Part shown: positions 17,699 to 24,902 of the stretch, in pieces
How the letters are laid out: every line of letters begins with the position of its first letter
Numbering within the stretch: position 1 is the first letter of the stretch
Assembly: GCF_000718785.1 (NCBI RefSeq)
Contig: NZ_JOCA01000021.1
Location: 62,001-126,000 of the forward strand
Direction: 5' to 3'
From: Streptomyces sp. NRRL WC-3626
GTDB lineage: Bacteria; Actinomycetota; Actinomycetes; Streptomycetales; Streptomycetaceae
DNA: 64,000 nucleotides
Notes under the pieces: generated by a model
The model's input: the letters and a program-made list of their open reading frames with translations, nothing else
Told to the model about the DNA's origin: nothing
The model's database searches: none
Translations under genes and position numbers: made by a program

Positions 17699-17772
17699 CC
17701 CGCAGCCTGCGGGCAGTCGTGCCGCTGGGGCGGCACGGGTGGGCGCAGGCGGCACCCCCACCAGCGGGCAGC
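17699..17772. repeat. 74-bp direct repeat, copy 2
   Basis: Second identical copy of the element at 17577-17650. Together they fill most of the 650-bp gap between tatA and the upstream small membrane protein gene. Confidence 0.85.
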
Positions 17773-17813
17773 GCCTCAGTTCCTCGCCCCCGCCGCCCCT
17801 TCCCGTCCCGTCC

Positions 17814-17880
17814 CTGGGGCTGCGCCCCAGACCCGCTTTCGGCCCTGGACGGGCCTCGTCCTCAAACGCCGGACGGGCTG
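17814..17880. repeat. Streptomyces interspersed motif with hairpin, likely terminator
   Basis: CTGGGGC at 17814-17820 pairs with GCCCCAG at 17824-17830 around TGC. It is followed by CTCAAACGCCGGACGGGCTG at 17861-17880, a sequence I recall as very common between Streptomyces genes. It lies 60 bp beyond the stop of the small membrane protein gene and may end its transcript. Confidence 0.6.
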
Positions 17881-17941
17881 GGAGTCGCGGCTCAGGTGGG
17901 CATCGGCCCCGCGGGCCGGACTTCGGGTGCGGGTGGGTGGG

Positions 17942-18136
17942 CTACAGCGCTTCCGCCGACCGAGCCGTACTGCTCGCCGCCCGCTCCAGTTCCTCCGCCG
18001 CGCGGCCGATCCGGCCGGCCGAGTCCGCGACCTGTCTCCCCAGCCGCTCCGCCTCGACGAAGACCCGGACGGCGAGAACCGCGAGCACCAGCAGACCCAG
18101 AAACCCCACGGCAACAGCGAACATCGGCCAGAACAT
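17942..18136 (-). CDS. Small single-span membrane protein (64 aa)
   Basis: No named family recognised. The N-terminus is one hydrophobic helix (FAVAVGFLGLLVLAVLAVRV), followed by a 40-residue amphipathic, possibly coiled-coil segment with heptad-like Ala/Leu/Glu (EAERLGRQVADSAGRIG). That architecture resembles small scaffold or YtxH-like proteins. TAGGCT at 18143-18148 ends 6 nt before the ATG and there is no Shine-Dalgarno sequence. The hexamer begins with the TAG stop codon of the upstream zinc-ribbon gene, so a leaderless promoter is embedded in that gene's end. It lies between pafC and tatA; function unknown. Confidence 0.75.
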   Translation of the reverse strand: MFWPMFAVAVGFLGLLVLAVLAVRVFVEAERLGRQVADSAGRIGRAAEELERAASSTARSAEAL

Positions 18137-18145
18137 GACGCGAGC

Positions 18146-18496
18146 CTAGACCGTCGAGTGCAGCCGCAGCGTACGCACCCCGCCACCGGTCAGCAGTTCC
18201 ACGATCCGCTCCCCCGCCGGCTTGCGGACGGCCACCCCGCACTCGGGGCAGGTGAAGGAGTAGAACGTCGTACGGCTGCTCGCCCCGATGGCGAGCCGCA
18301 ACGCACTGGCGGCGAGTTCGAACCGCTCCCGGCAGTCCGGGCACCCCGCCCGGAACAGCACCGGGGCCACGCTTCTCATCCCCGCGAACGCGGACGCCGC
18401 CGTCATGCCACGCGTACCGGACGTCGCCGACTCGCTCAAAGCCCTCGCTCCTGCCTGTCGTCCTGCCCGTCCCGCACCCTGCGCGGGGGCGGTCAT
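18146..18496 (-). CDS. Zinc-ribbon small protein (116 aa)
   Basis: Two Cys pairs, CPDC (about residues 52-55) and CPEC (82-85), about 27 residues apart, form a likely zinc ribbon. The first 45 residues are low-complexity. The start at 18496 overlaps the pafC stop as ATGA, so it is translationally coupled to pafC; an internal Met at residue 30 or 40 is an alternative. No enzymatic motif is visible. Being coupled to a WYL-type DNA-damage regulator suggests a partner role, which is inference only. Confidence 0.7.
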   Translation of the reverse strand: MTAPAQGAGRAGRQAGARALSESATSGTRGMTAASAFAGMRSVAPVLFRAGCPDCRERFELAASALRLAIGASSRTTFYSFTCPECGVAVRKPAGERIVELLTGGGVRTLRLHSTV

Positions 18497-19488
18497 CCCG
18501 CCGCCTCGGCCCCGTCGTACGCCGCGAGCGCCTCACGGGCCGCCTGCCGGGCACTGTCGGCCAGCGCCTGGGGCGCGACGATGCGGCCGTCGCGGCCCAG
18601 CCGCAGGGCCAGCCGTCTGAGCGAGGCCGGCTCGGGGGTGCGCAGAGTGATACGCAGCCCGCCGTCGGGAAGCTCATCCGCGCTGTCGTGCGGGTAGTAC
18701 TCGGCGACCCAGCGCCCGCCCGGTCCGACCTCCACCACGACCTCGGGGTCCTCCGCCGCCGGCTGCACCAGCCCTTCCGACAGGTCCCGCAGCTCGACCT
18801 CGGGCGGCGCGGACGGCTCGTCGAGGATGCGGATCTCGGCGACCCGGTCGAGCCGGAAGGTGCGGCGTGCCTCGGAGCGGCGGCACCACGCCTCGACGTA
18901 CGTATGACCGACGCTGACCAGGCGGATCGGGTCGATCTCCCGCTCGGTGACCTCGTCACGGGCGGGCGAGTAGTAGCGGATCCACAGTCTGCGGCGCTCG
19001 GCGATGGCCCGGTCGACGTCCGCGAAGACGCCGCCCTCCGACTCGAAGGTCACCGACAGCCGGGAGCTGGCGCCGGCCGCCTCACCGGCCGAGGTCTCCA
19101 CCTTGGCGGTGGCCCGCAGCAGCGCCTGCCGGTCGCTCTCGCGCAGTCCGGGCAGGGTGGCCACGGCGCGGGCGGCGACCAGCAGGGCGGTGGCCTCGTC
19201 GGCGGCGAGCCGCAGCGGCTCGGCCGCCTCGGCGCCGAGGGCGGCCGGGTTGTGCCACCAGATGCGCTCGCCGTCGGTGTCGATGTCGAGCAGATCGCCG
19301 CCACGGAAGCTGGTGCCGCACATGGGCAGCACGTCGAGGTCGGAGACCAGTTCGTCCTCGGTGATGCCGAAGGCGCGCGCCACGTCCTCGATCCGCGCGC
19401 CGGGACGCTCCCGCAGATAGGTGACCAGGGAGAGCATCCGCCGGGTCTGGTCGATGGCGTTCACGGGCCTGACCGGTTTGCCTGCCAC
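18493..19488 (-). CDS. pafC: WYL-domain transcriptional regulator PafC (331 aa)
   Basis: N-terminal winged HTH (residues about 12-65, with ARIEDVARAFGITEDELVSDLD), a WYL-like domain centred on RRLWIRYYSPARDEVTEREIDP, then a C-terminal WCX extension. Known role in mycobacteria: PafB and PafC together activate the RecA-independent DNA-damage regulon, including pup-proteasome-linked genes. It lies 18 bp after pafB and is coupled by ATGA to the following zinc-ribbon gene. The pairing of two consecutive WYL genes beside tatA makes the assignment strong, although in this window pafA lies beyond two FKBP genes rather than directly adjacent. Confidence 0.88.
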   Translation of the reverse strand: MAGKPVRPVNAIDQTRRMLSLVTYLRERPGARIEDVARAFGITEDELVSDLDVLPMCGTSFRGGDLLDIDTDGERIWWHNPAALGAEAAEPLRLAADEATALLVAARAVATLPGLRESDRQALLRATAKVETSAGEAAGASSRLSVTFESEGGVFADVDRAIAERRRLWIRYYSPARDEVTEREIDPIRLVSVGHTYVEAWCRRSEARRTFRLDRVAEIRILDEPSAPPEVELRDLSEGLVQPAAEDPEVVVEVGPGGRWVAEYYPHDSADELPDGGLRITLRTPEPASLRRLALRLGRDGRIVAPQALADSARQAAREALAAYDGAEAAG

Positions 19489-19506
19489 GTTCTTGTCCGC
19501 TCCCCC

Positions 19507-20481
19507 TCAGCCCTTGGCCACGGCACGCAGCCGGTCCACCACGTCGGCCCGCAGCTCGGCGGGCTCCAGAACGACCACGTCCGGCCCGAACTCCACCAGC
19601 CAGGCGTCCAGCCCGTGCCCGTACGGAATCTCCAACTCGTCCCAGCCGTCGCCGAGTTCCCGCACCACGGTGGCCTTCGCCCGCAGGGGGTAACCGGCGT
19701 CGGAACGCAGCCGGATCCGCGCCGAACGGTCCGCGCTCTCCCCCGCCCAGCTCGCCACGGTCTCCCGCACGGTGACGACGTCCGGCACCGGGACGGTGAA
19801 CCGTCCGCTGCGCGAGCGCACCTTCCCGGTGATCCGGGACAGCCGGAAGACGCGCTCGGCGCCCCGGTCGCGGTCCCAGCCGGCCAGATACCAGTGGCCC
19901 CGCCAGCACTCCAGCGCCCACGGCTCGACATGCCGCTGACCGGGCTGGGCGGCGTTGGCCTTGCGGTAGTCGAAGACGACCGGCCGGCGGTCGCGGCAGG
20001 CCAGCATCAGCGGCTCGAACGCGGCCTCGTGCACGGGGATGCGCGGCTCCAGCGCACCATGGGCGCCGTACGGGTCGACGTCCTCGGGCAGTCCGGCCGC
20101 GCGCAGCTTCTGCAGGGCGCCGCTGGCCGCTCCGGCGAGCCGGGCCTGCTGCCACACCTTGGCGGCGAGCCCGAGCGCGGCGGCCTCCTCGGCGTCGAGG
20201 GTGATGGGCGGCAGCCGGTTGCTGTCACGGCGGGCGAGGTAGCCGACCTCGCCGTCGAGGTTCTCCACGGTCTCGATGACGAGTCCGAGTTCGCGCAGAT
20301 CGTCCTTGTCGCGCTCGAACATGCGGTTGAAGGAGTCGTCCGAGCCCGCCGCGCCGATTCCCCTGAAGGCCTCGACGTACGCCTCGATGGAGTCCCGCAG
20401 CTCACGCTTGCTGAGCGGCCGCCGTGTCCCGAGCAGACACAGCGCCAGATTCATCAGCCGCTCGGCCTTGGCAATGGCCAT
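19507..20481 (-). CDS. pafB: WYL-domain transcriptional regulator PafB (324 aa)
   Basis: Same architecture as PafC: winged HTH at residues 1-60 (AERLMNLALCLLGTRRPLSK), central WYL domain with PVVFDYRKANAAQPGQRHVEPWAL in two blocks and CWRGHWYLAGWD, and a C-terminal WCX domain. ATG 20481 is chosen because the protein then starts with the conserved MAIAKAERLMNL; GGGAGG lies 12 bases before it, a long but usable spacing. A terminator separates it from the FKBP gene upstream, so pafB-pafC form their own unit. Acts with PafC, probably as a heterodimer binding promoters after DNA damage (established in Mycobacterium). Confidence 0.88.
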   Translation of the reverse strand: MAIAKAERLMNLALCLLGTRRPLSKRELRDSIEAYVEAFRGIGAAGSDDSFNRMFERDKDDLRELGLVIETVENLDGEVGYLARRDSNRLPPITLDAEEAAALGLAAKVWQQARLAGAASGALQKLRAAGLPEDVDPYGAHGALEPRIPVHEAAFEPLMLACRDRRPVVFDYRKANAAQPGQRHVEPWALECWRGHWYLAGWDRDRGAERVFRLSRITGKVRSRSGRFTVPVPDVVTVRETVASWAGESADRSARIRLRSDAGYPLRAKATVVRELGDGWDELEIPYGHGLDAWLVEFGPDVVVLEPAELRADVVDRLRAVAKG

Positions 20482-20555
20482 CGACCCGCTTCGCCTCCCT
20501 ATGGTGCTTACGAGCGATGACCGTACCGCCCCGAGGTGGCGCGGTAAAAGCCGGA

Positions 20556-20581
20556 GGCCCATGCCCGGACAGGCATGGGCC
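20556..20581 (-). terminator. 10-bp hairpin terminator after FKBP gene
   Basis: GGCCCATGCC (20556-20565) and GGCATGGGCC (20572-20581) pair perfectly around a 6-nt loop, 24 bp past the FKBP stop and 75 bp before pafB. Confidence 0.85.
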
Positions 20582-20604
20582 ACGGATGATCGGCTCCGGT
20601 CGGA

Positions 20605-20976
20605 TCAGACGCCTAGCAGGTCGACCACGAAGATCAGGGTCTCACCGGGCTTGATCGCCGGGGTGGGGCTCTGGTCGCCGTAGGCGAGGTGCGCAGGGAT
20701 GGTCAGCTGACGGCGGCCGCCGACCTTCATGCCCTGCACGCCCTGGTCCCAGCCCTTGATGACCCGGCCGCCGCCCAGCGGGAAGCGGAAGGGGGCGCCA
20801 CGGTTCCAGCTGGCGTCGAACTCCTCGCCCGTGCTGAAAGCGACACCGACGTAGTGCACGGTGACGGTCTGGCCCGCCTGCGCCACCTCGCCGTCGCCCT
20901 CCCAGATGTCCTTGATCTCGAGGTCCGCCGGGGGCTCGCCGCCCGGGAAGTCGATCTCGGGCTTGTCGCTGCTCAC
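20605..20976 (-). CDS. Cytosolic FKBP-type peptidyl-prolyl isomerase (123 aa)
   Basis: Single FKBP domain filling residues about 20-123. The residues that line the FK506 and substrate pocket are all in place: Tyr in VTVHYVG, Phe-Asp in EEFDAS, Val-Ile and Trp in RVIKGWDQG, Tyr in AHLAYGDQ, and Phe in LIFVVDLL. It speeds cis-trans isomerisation at Xaa-Pro bonds. There is no signal peptide, so it is cytosolic. GTG 20976 has AGGAG 8 bases upstream. It follows the FKBP lipoprotein gene by 61 bp on the same strand. A role in folding of proteasome or Tat substrates would be guesswork. Confidence 0.93.
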   Translation of the reverse strand: MSSDKPEIDFPGGEPPADLEIKDIWEGDGEVAQAGQTVTVHYVGVAFSTGEEFDASWNRGAPFRFPLGGGRVIKGWDQGVQGMKVGGRRQLTIPAHLAYGDQSPTPAIKPGETLIFVVDLLGV

Positions 20977-21037
20977 GTCTAACGCTCCTGCTTGTCTGCG
21001 GAAAGGCGAACACGCACAGTCTTACATCCTCACGGCG

Positions 21038-22039
21038 TCACAGCTTCGCGAGGATGTCGACCGAGAAGACGAGGGTCGAGTCCTTCTTGATGCCGCTGCC
21101 CTGCGGGGGGTTGTCGCCGTAGCCCAGCTCCGGCGGGATGACGATGAGGACCCGGCTGCCGACCTTCTTGCCGGTCAGTCCCTGCGCCCAGCCCTTGACG
21201 ACCTGCTGGAGCGAGAACGACGTCAGCTGTCCCCGGGCGTACGTGGAGTCGAACTCCTTGCCGCCGTCCCACAGCACGCCCTTGTACTGCACCAGGACAC
21301 TGCTGTCGGCCGCGACCTTCTCGCCGTCGCCCTCGATGACATAGCTGGACACCAGCTTCTTCGGGGCGTCCGCGTCGGGCACCTCGATGGAGGGTGCCTT
21401 GCCGTCGGTGTTGGTGCCGACCTTGGGCAGGGCGGTGTCGTCCTGGGCGACGTCGGTGCCCTTGGCGGAGCTCTTGGCGTTGTACGAGTCCTCGATGTCG
21501 ACCACGAACACCAGGGTGTCGGTGCCCTTGATGCCCGCCTGCGCGTTGCCCTGCTCGCCGTAGCCCCAGGTGGGCGGGACGGCCATCTGGACGCGGCTGC
21601 CGGCCTTCTTGCCGGTCAGCGCGTACCGCCAGCCGTCGATGATGGTGCCCTGGGCGAGCTGGATGGCCAGCGGGGCCTTGCGGTCGTAGGAGTTGTCGAA
21701 GACCTTCGCGGTGCTCCACACCTGACCGAGGTAGTGGGCCACCACGAAGTCGTTCTCCGCGACCGTCTTGCCGTTGCCCGCGATGACCGTCTTGACCGCG
21801 AGGTCCTTGGAGGGGTCGCCGCTGCCCTTGGCGACCGTCGGCTTCTCCCCGAACTTCGTGCCCGCCGTGATCGCCGGCAGCGGTCCGTCGACGATCTTCG
21901 GCGAGGGCGCCGCGGACGTCTGGGGCGCCGAGGGGGAGGCGCTGTCGCTGGCCTTGCCCGAGTCGGACTTGTCGTCGCCGCACGCGGCGAGCGTGGCCAG
22001 TCCGGCGGGAACGGCAATGAGAAGTGAGCGTCGGCGCAC
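21038..22039 (-). CDS. Lipoprotein with two FKBP domains (333 aa)
   Basis: Signal peptide with lipobox LAAC (Cys20) marks an exported, lipid-anchored protein. A Ser/Pro-rich linker leads to FKBP domain 1 (about residues 85-190) and domain 2 (about 235-333). Domain 2 keeps the pocket residues (VQYKG, EFDST, VVKGWAQG, LGYGDN, VFSVDI). Domain 1 keeps Tyr, Phe-Asp, Trp and Tyr but has ALAIQL-like sequence where the pocket Phe normally stands, so it may be less active. It probably assists folding of exported proteins outside the membrane. It lies between pafA and the cytosolic FKBP gene, with a terminator-like hairpin separating it from pafA. Confidence 0.92.
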   Translation of the reverse strand: MRRRSLLIAVPAGLATLAACGDDKSDSGKASDSASPSAPQTSAAPSPKIVDGPLPAITAGTKFGEKPTVAKGSGDPSKDLAVKTVIAGNGKTVAENDFVVAHYLGQVWSTAKVFDNSYDRKAPLAIQLAQGTIIDGWRYALTGKKAGSRVQMAVPPTWGYGEQGNAQAGIKGTDTLVFVVDIEDSYNAKSSAKGTDVAQDDTALPKVGTNTDGKAPSIEVPDADAPKKLVSSYVIEGDGEKVAADSSVLVQYKGVLWDGGKEFDSTYARGQLTSFSLQQVVKGWAQGLTGKKVGSRVLIVIPPELGYGDNPPQGSGIKKDSTLVFSVDILAKL

Positions 22040-22102
22040 GGTGGGGGCCTCGTAATCGTCGATCTTGTGGATGGCGTCCGCGCAACTCTACGGCGTGAGA
22101 AG

Positions 22103-22130
22103 GGCGCCGCACGGTGTAACGTACGGCGCC
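22103..22130 (-). terminator. Hairpin terminator after pafA
   Basis: GGCGCCG (22103-22109) pairs with CGGCGCC (22124-22130). Inside, after a single C-A mismatch, ACG pairs with CGT around a 6-nt loop. It sits about 50 bp beyond the pafA stop. Confidence 0.7.
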
Positions 22131-22177
22131 CGTGTGACGTTCCGGGAATTTTGGGATCTCCCGGTGGAACGTCTCTC

Positions 22178-23539
22178 TCACATTCCGGCGATCAGCTTCT
22201 CCACGCGTTCGTCCACCGAGCGGAACGGGTCCTTGCACAACACGGTGCGCTGGGCCTGGTCGTTGAGCTTGAGGTGCACCCAGTCGACGGTGAAGTCGCG
22301 GCGCTGCTCCTGGGCCCTTCGGATGAAGTCACCGCGCAGCCGGGCCCTGGTGGTCTGCGGGGGAACGGACTTGCCCTCGAAGATCTTCAAATCGTTGCAG
22401 ATCCGGGCCGCTTGTCCCTTTTTCTCCAGCAGGTAGTACAGGCCCCGCCGGCGGTGGATGTCGTGGTAGGCGAGGTCTATCTGCGCCACCCTCGGGTGCG
22501 ACATGGTCATGTTGTGCTTGGCCCGGTACCGCTCGAGGAGCTTGTACTTCATGACCCAGTCGATCTCGGTGCCGATACGGTCGAGATCCTCGGCCTCGAT
22601 CGCGTCCAGCGTGCGGCCCCACAGCTCCAGCACCTGCTCGACGGTGCCCGTGCGGATGCCGCGGCGCTCGCAGAAGTCCACCGCCTTCTCGTAGTACTCG
22701 CGCTGCACGTCCAGGGCGGACGCCTCCCGGCCGCTGGCCAGGCGCACCTTGCGCCGTCCCGTGATGTCGTGGCTGACCTCGCGGATCGCCCGGATCGGGT
22801 TCTCCAGGGTGAGGTCGCGCATCACGGTGCCCGCCTCGATCATGCGCAGCACCAGGTCGGTGGCGCCGACCTTGAGCAGCATGGTCGTCTCGGACATGTT
22901 GGAGTCGCCCACGATGACATGCAGCCGCCGGTAGCGCTCGGCGTCCGCGTGCGGTTCGTCGCGCGTGTTGATGATGGGCCGCGAGCGGGTCGTCGCCGAG
23001 GAGACGCCCTCCCAGATGTGCTCGGCCCGCTGGCTCACGCAGTACACGGCGCCGCGCGGCGTCTGCAGCACCTTGCCGGCGCCGCAGAGGAGCTGTCTTG
23101 TCACCAGGAACGGGATGAGGATGTCCGCGAGCCGCGAGAACTCCCCGTGCCGGGCCACCAGATAATTCTCGTGGCATCCGTACGAGTTGCCCGCGGAGTC
23201 GGTGTTGTTCTTGAAGAGGTAGACGTCGCCCGCGATTCCCTCCTCGTGCAGGCGTCGTTCGGCGTCCACCAGGAGTCCTTCGAGAATGCGCTCGCCGGCC
23301 TTGTCGTGGGTGACCAGTTCGGTCACGTTGTCACATTCCGGCGTTGCGTATTCCGGATGTGATCCCACGTCGAGATAGAGGCGGGCGCCGTTCCGCAGAA
23401 AGACATTGCTGCTGCGGCCCCATGACACGACACGGCGGAAGAGGTACCGCGCCACCTCGTCAGGCGACAGGCGGCGCTGTCCCCTGAACGTGCACGTGAC
23501 GCCGTACTCGTTCTCCAGCCCGAAAATGCGGCGGTCCAT
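22178..23539 (-). CDS. pafA: Pup--protein ligase PafA (453 aa)
   Basis: Ligates the C-terminal Glu side chain of Pup to substrate lysines using ATP. It is a glutamine-synthetase-like carboxylate-amine ligase. The nucleotide/Mg site begins at GLENEYG; the catalytic Asp is Asp57 in [34 protein letters not shown] and [18 protein letters not shown] are family blocks. Length is typical. There is no Shine-Dalgarno sequence; TAATGT at 23546-23551 ends 6 nt before the ATG, so the mRNA is probably leaderless. The TAA of that hexamer is the stop of the upstream MFS gene, only 9 bp away, so readthrough from the MFS promoter is also possible. Confidence 0.97.
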   Translation of the reverse strand: MDRRIFGLENEYGVTCTFRGQRRLSPDEVARYLFRRVVSWGRSSNVFLRNGARLYLDVGSHPEYATPECDNVTELVTHDKAGERILEGLLVDAERRLHEEGIAGDVYLFKNNTDSAGNSYGCHENYLVARHGEFSRLADILIPFLVTRQLLCGAGKVLQTPRGAVYCVSQRAEHIWEGVSSATTRSRPIINTRDEPHADAERYRRLHVIVGDSNMSETTMLLKVGATDLVLRMIEAGTVMRDLTLENPIRAIREVSHDITGRRKVRLASGREASALDVQREYYEKAVDFCERRGIRTGTVEQVLELWGRTLDAIEAEDLDRIGTEIDWVMKYKLLERYRAKHNMTMSHPRVAQIDLAYHDIHRRRGLYYLLEKKGQAARICNDLKIFEGKSVPPQTTRARLRGDFIRRAQEQRRDFTVDWVHLKLNDQAQRTVLCKDPFRSVDERVEKLIAGM

Positions 23540-23548
23540 GAGGGAACA

Positions 23549-24808
23549 TTACGCCCGATCACCCGACCTGAAACGAGGTTCGACAGCACGATTTGGATCA
23601 TTTTCCGAACCGGCCGCAACAACCGCTCGCCCGGCGGGAACTGCCAATACCCGTCCGGTGGCGATCAAAACCAGCAGCGACACGCCGCCCGCGACGCCCG
23701 GCATCGCGAAGCCCCACAGCGCCCCGCCCGCCTCGACGACCGGACCGGTCAGGCCCGTGCCGACCGACGCGCCGACGGTGAAGGTCGTCACCAGCCAGGA
23801 GAACGCCTCCGTGACGGTCCCGCGCGGTGCGTGCCGGTCCACGAGCACGAAGGCACAGGCGATGGCCGGGGCCAGGAAGAGGCCCGCGACCACGGTGAGC
23901 AGCGTCATGGCCACCGGGCCGGGCATCAGCATCAGCGGCAGGTAACACACCGCCAGAAGGGCCACGAGCACCCGCAGTCGCCGCGCGGGGTCACCGGCCC
24001 ACTGCCGCGCCCCGTACGCCATGCCGCCGATCAGGGCGCCCAGCCCGATCCCCGCCATCAGCCAGCCGTACACCTGGTCGCCGCCGTGCTCGTCCGCGTA
24101 CGTCAAGGCCGCGACGGTGATGGAGCCCAGTGCCATGCCGACGGCCAGGAAGGCACCCAGCAGCGCGAGAAGTCCCGGGGAGCGCAGCGCGCCCAGCCAG
24201 TGCGCCTCGCGCGGCGCGGACCGCCACGCGCGCGAGGGCGGCGACACGACGACGGAGAGGGCGCCCAGCACCCCGATGACGTTCAGCACGAGGAGTGCGG
24301 CCTGCGCGGACCACAAGGAGGCGCACACCGTCACCAGAAGCGGCCCGACGGTGAACATCACCTCCTGGGCGACGGCGTCCATGGCGTACGCCCGGTGGAT
24401 GTGGTCCTCCTTGGGCAGCACGGAGGACCACAGGGCCCGCAGCCCGCCCTCCAGGGGCGGTGTGAAGAGCCCCGCCGCGGCCACCGCGCCGTACGCCACC
24501 GCCGGTGAGCCGGTGCCCGTGAAGGCGAACACGGCCATCGCCAGCGCCGACAGCACCGCGGCGGGCAGCTGCACCCGCGGCTGCCCCCGCAGATCCACCA
24601 GCCGCCCCAGCACCGGCTGTCCCACGGCGTTGGCGACGCCGTACACCGCCGCCAGCGCGCCGGCCAGGCTGTACGTACCGCCCTCCGCGCGCACGAACAG
24701 CACGATCGCGATGGCGGCGGTCGCGTTGGGCAGCCGTCCCACGAGCGTGCCCACGAGCAGCCGGGTGGCGTGCCGCGCCCGGAGGATCTCCAGGTACCCC
24801 GTGGCCAT
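23549..24808 (-). CDS. MFS transporter (419 aa)
   Basis: Twelve predicted membrane helices starting near residue 12. The loop 2-3 motif is VLGRLVDLRGQPR. It has no sugar-porter signature and resembles drug/unknown-substrate exporters of the MFS-1 type. ATG 24808 is chosen for GAGGAGAGG about 6-10 bases upstream; longer frames would start inside the shared promoter. It is divergent from a LacI-family gene with a 94-bp region that contains palindromic TACGTA sites, so that regulator probably controls it. It interrupts the Pup-proteasome locus, with only 9 bp separating it from pafA downstream. Confidence 0.88.
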   Translation of the reverse strand: MATGYLEILRARHATRLLVGTLVGRLPNATAAIAIVLFVRAEGGTYSLAGALAAVYGVANAVGQPVLGRLVDLRGQPRVQLPAAVLSALAMAVFAFTGTGSPAVAYGAVAAAGLFTPPLEGGLRALWSSVLPKEDHIHRAYAMDAVAQEVMFTVGPLLVTVCASLWSAQAALLVLNVIGVLGALSVVVSPPSRAWRSAPREAHWLGALRSPGLLALLGAFLAVGMALGSITVAALTYADEHGGDQVYGWLMAGIGLGALIGGMAYGARQWAGDPARRLRVLVALLAVCYLPLMLMPGPVAMTLLTVVAGLFLAPAIACAFVLVDRHAPRGTVTEAFSWLVTTFTVGASVGTGLTGPVVEAGGALWGFAMPGVAGGVSLLVLIATGRVLAVPAGRAVVAAGSENDPNRAVEPRFRSGDRA

Positions 24809-24827
24809 ACGGGCCTCTCCTCTGTAG

Positions 24828-24858
24828 GTTTTACGTATAACTTGGTTCTCCATACGTA
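24828..24858. promoter_or_regulatory. Twin TACGTA operator between MFS and LacI genes
   Basis: GTTTTACGTATAAC at 24828-24841 is a near-perfect 14-bp palindrome with a central CG, as LacI-family operators have. A second TACGTA at 24853-24858 is spaced 21 bp from the first (two helical turns). TACGTAT and ATACGTA also form an inverted pair 13 nt apart. Probably bound by the LacI-family protein encoded at 24903. Confidence 0.55.
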
Positions 24859-24902
24859 CCATGTCGGCTGTTCACCAGTCCAGACGAAGGAGCGGCACGA
24901 CG

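Noticed and set aside
17406..18138. Several overlapping open frames on both strands
   Set aside because: They lie in the duplicated 74-bp elements and encode low-complexity Pro/Ala/Arg sequence repeated with the DNA; no start signal.
24861..24902. Longer start for the LacI-family gene
   Set aside because: The ATG at 24861 overlaps the operator and has no ribosome-binding site; ATG 24903 has GAAGGAG.
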